A stretch of 6,333 nt of DNA from Novosphingobium sp. (lineage in GTDB: Bacteria; Pseudomonadota; Alphaproteobacteria; Sphingomonadales; Sphingomonadaceae). The stretch covers positions 1-6,333 of the forward strand of contig JAJTFU010000119.1 of NCBI GenBank assembly GCA_021299075.1, given 5' to 3'. This document shows, piece after piece, positions 6,293 to 6,333 of this stretch (the stretch's first letter is position 1; each line of letters begins with the position of its first letter). Both the position numbers and the translations under genes were made by a program. The notes below the pieces were generated by a model that saw only the letters and a list, made by a program, of their open reading frames with translations, had not been told where the DNA came from and ran no database searches.

Positions 6293-6333
6293 TCCGCGGC
6301 CTCCGCGAAGCTCTCACCGTGGAGCAGTTCGGC
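6289..6333 (-). CDS. nuoG: NADH-quinone oxidoreductase subunit G (NuoG), last 14 codons only
   Basis: An open frame runs in from the right edge and reads AELLHGESFAEAAE before a TGA at 6289-6291. The TGA overlaps the nuoH ATG as ATGA, the same junction style used downstream. The fragment is too short to identify by sequence. It is called nuoG, the large iron-sulfur subunit of the NADH-oxidising arm, because nuoG directly precedes nuoH in nearly all proteobacterial nuo operons. An unrelated inserted gene in this position is possible but less likely. Confidence 0.75.
   Translation of the reverse strand, partial: AELLHGESFAEAAE
6300..6304 (-). promoter_or_regulatory. Ribosome binding site for nuoH
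   Basis: GGAGG on the minus strand lies 7 nt before the nuoH ATG and within the last codons of the upstream gene. It is the strongest Shine-Dalgarno match in the window. Confidence 0.75.

Overview
The window is the interior of a nuo operon, which encodes the proton-pumping NADH:quinone oxidoreductase (respiratory complex I, NDH-1). All genes lie on the minus strand, so transcription runs from high to low coordinates. The order is nuoG (last 14 codons), nuoH, an extra small gene, nuoI, nuoJ, nuoK, nuoL and nuoM (cut by the left edge). High GC, very GC-rich third codon positions, the fourteen-subunit gene order and the subunit sequences (for example the DRKVWAAM and LRRGPNVVGP segments of NuoH and the His-rich loop of NuoL) suggest an alphaproteobacterium. 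Sphingomonadales (Sphingomonadaceae or Erythrobacteraceae) is my best guess, from memory of the families rather than from a search.

Layout: 6289-6333 is the end of nuoG. 5249-6292 is nuoH, the membrane heel subunit at the quinone tunnel. 4737-5252 is an unrecognised gene for a 171-residue protein with a Sec-type signal peptide. 4255-4740 is nuoI, the two-[4Fe-4S] subunit that hands electrons toward the quinone site. 3625-4233 (nuoJ) and 3323-3628 (nuoK) are the small membrane-arm subunits. 1295-3316 (nuoL) and 1-1293 (nuoM, 431 codons visible) are the antiporter-like pumping subunits. The genes are packed with 1-21 nt gaps or 4-nt ATGA/GTGA overlaps. No promoter, terminator, RNA gene, mobile element or CRISPR array was seen, and there is no gene-free stretch longer than 21 nt.

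The one unexpected item is the gene at 4737-5252. nuoH and nuoI are normally adjacent. Here a gene of about 52% GC (third-position GC about 53%, against roughly 88-92% in sampled codons of nuoM and nuoI) sits between them. It overlaps nuoH and nuoI by ATGA at both ends, so it is cleanly stitched into the translational chain. It has an apparent signal peptide and only two cysteines, so it would act in the periplasm. It looks like a later arrival in the operon, and its function cannot be read from the sequence. Everything else is an intact, conventional complex I gene set with the expected proton-channel and iron-sulfur residues.
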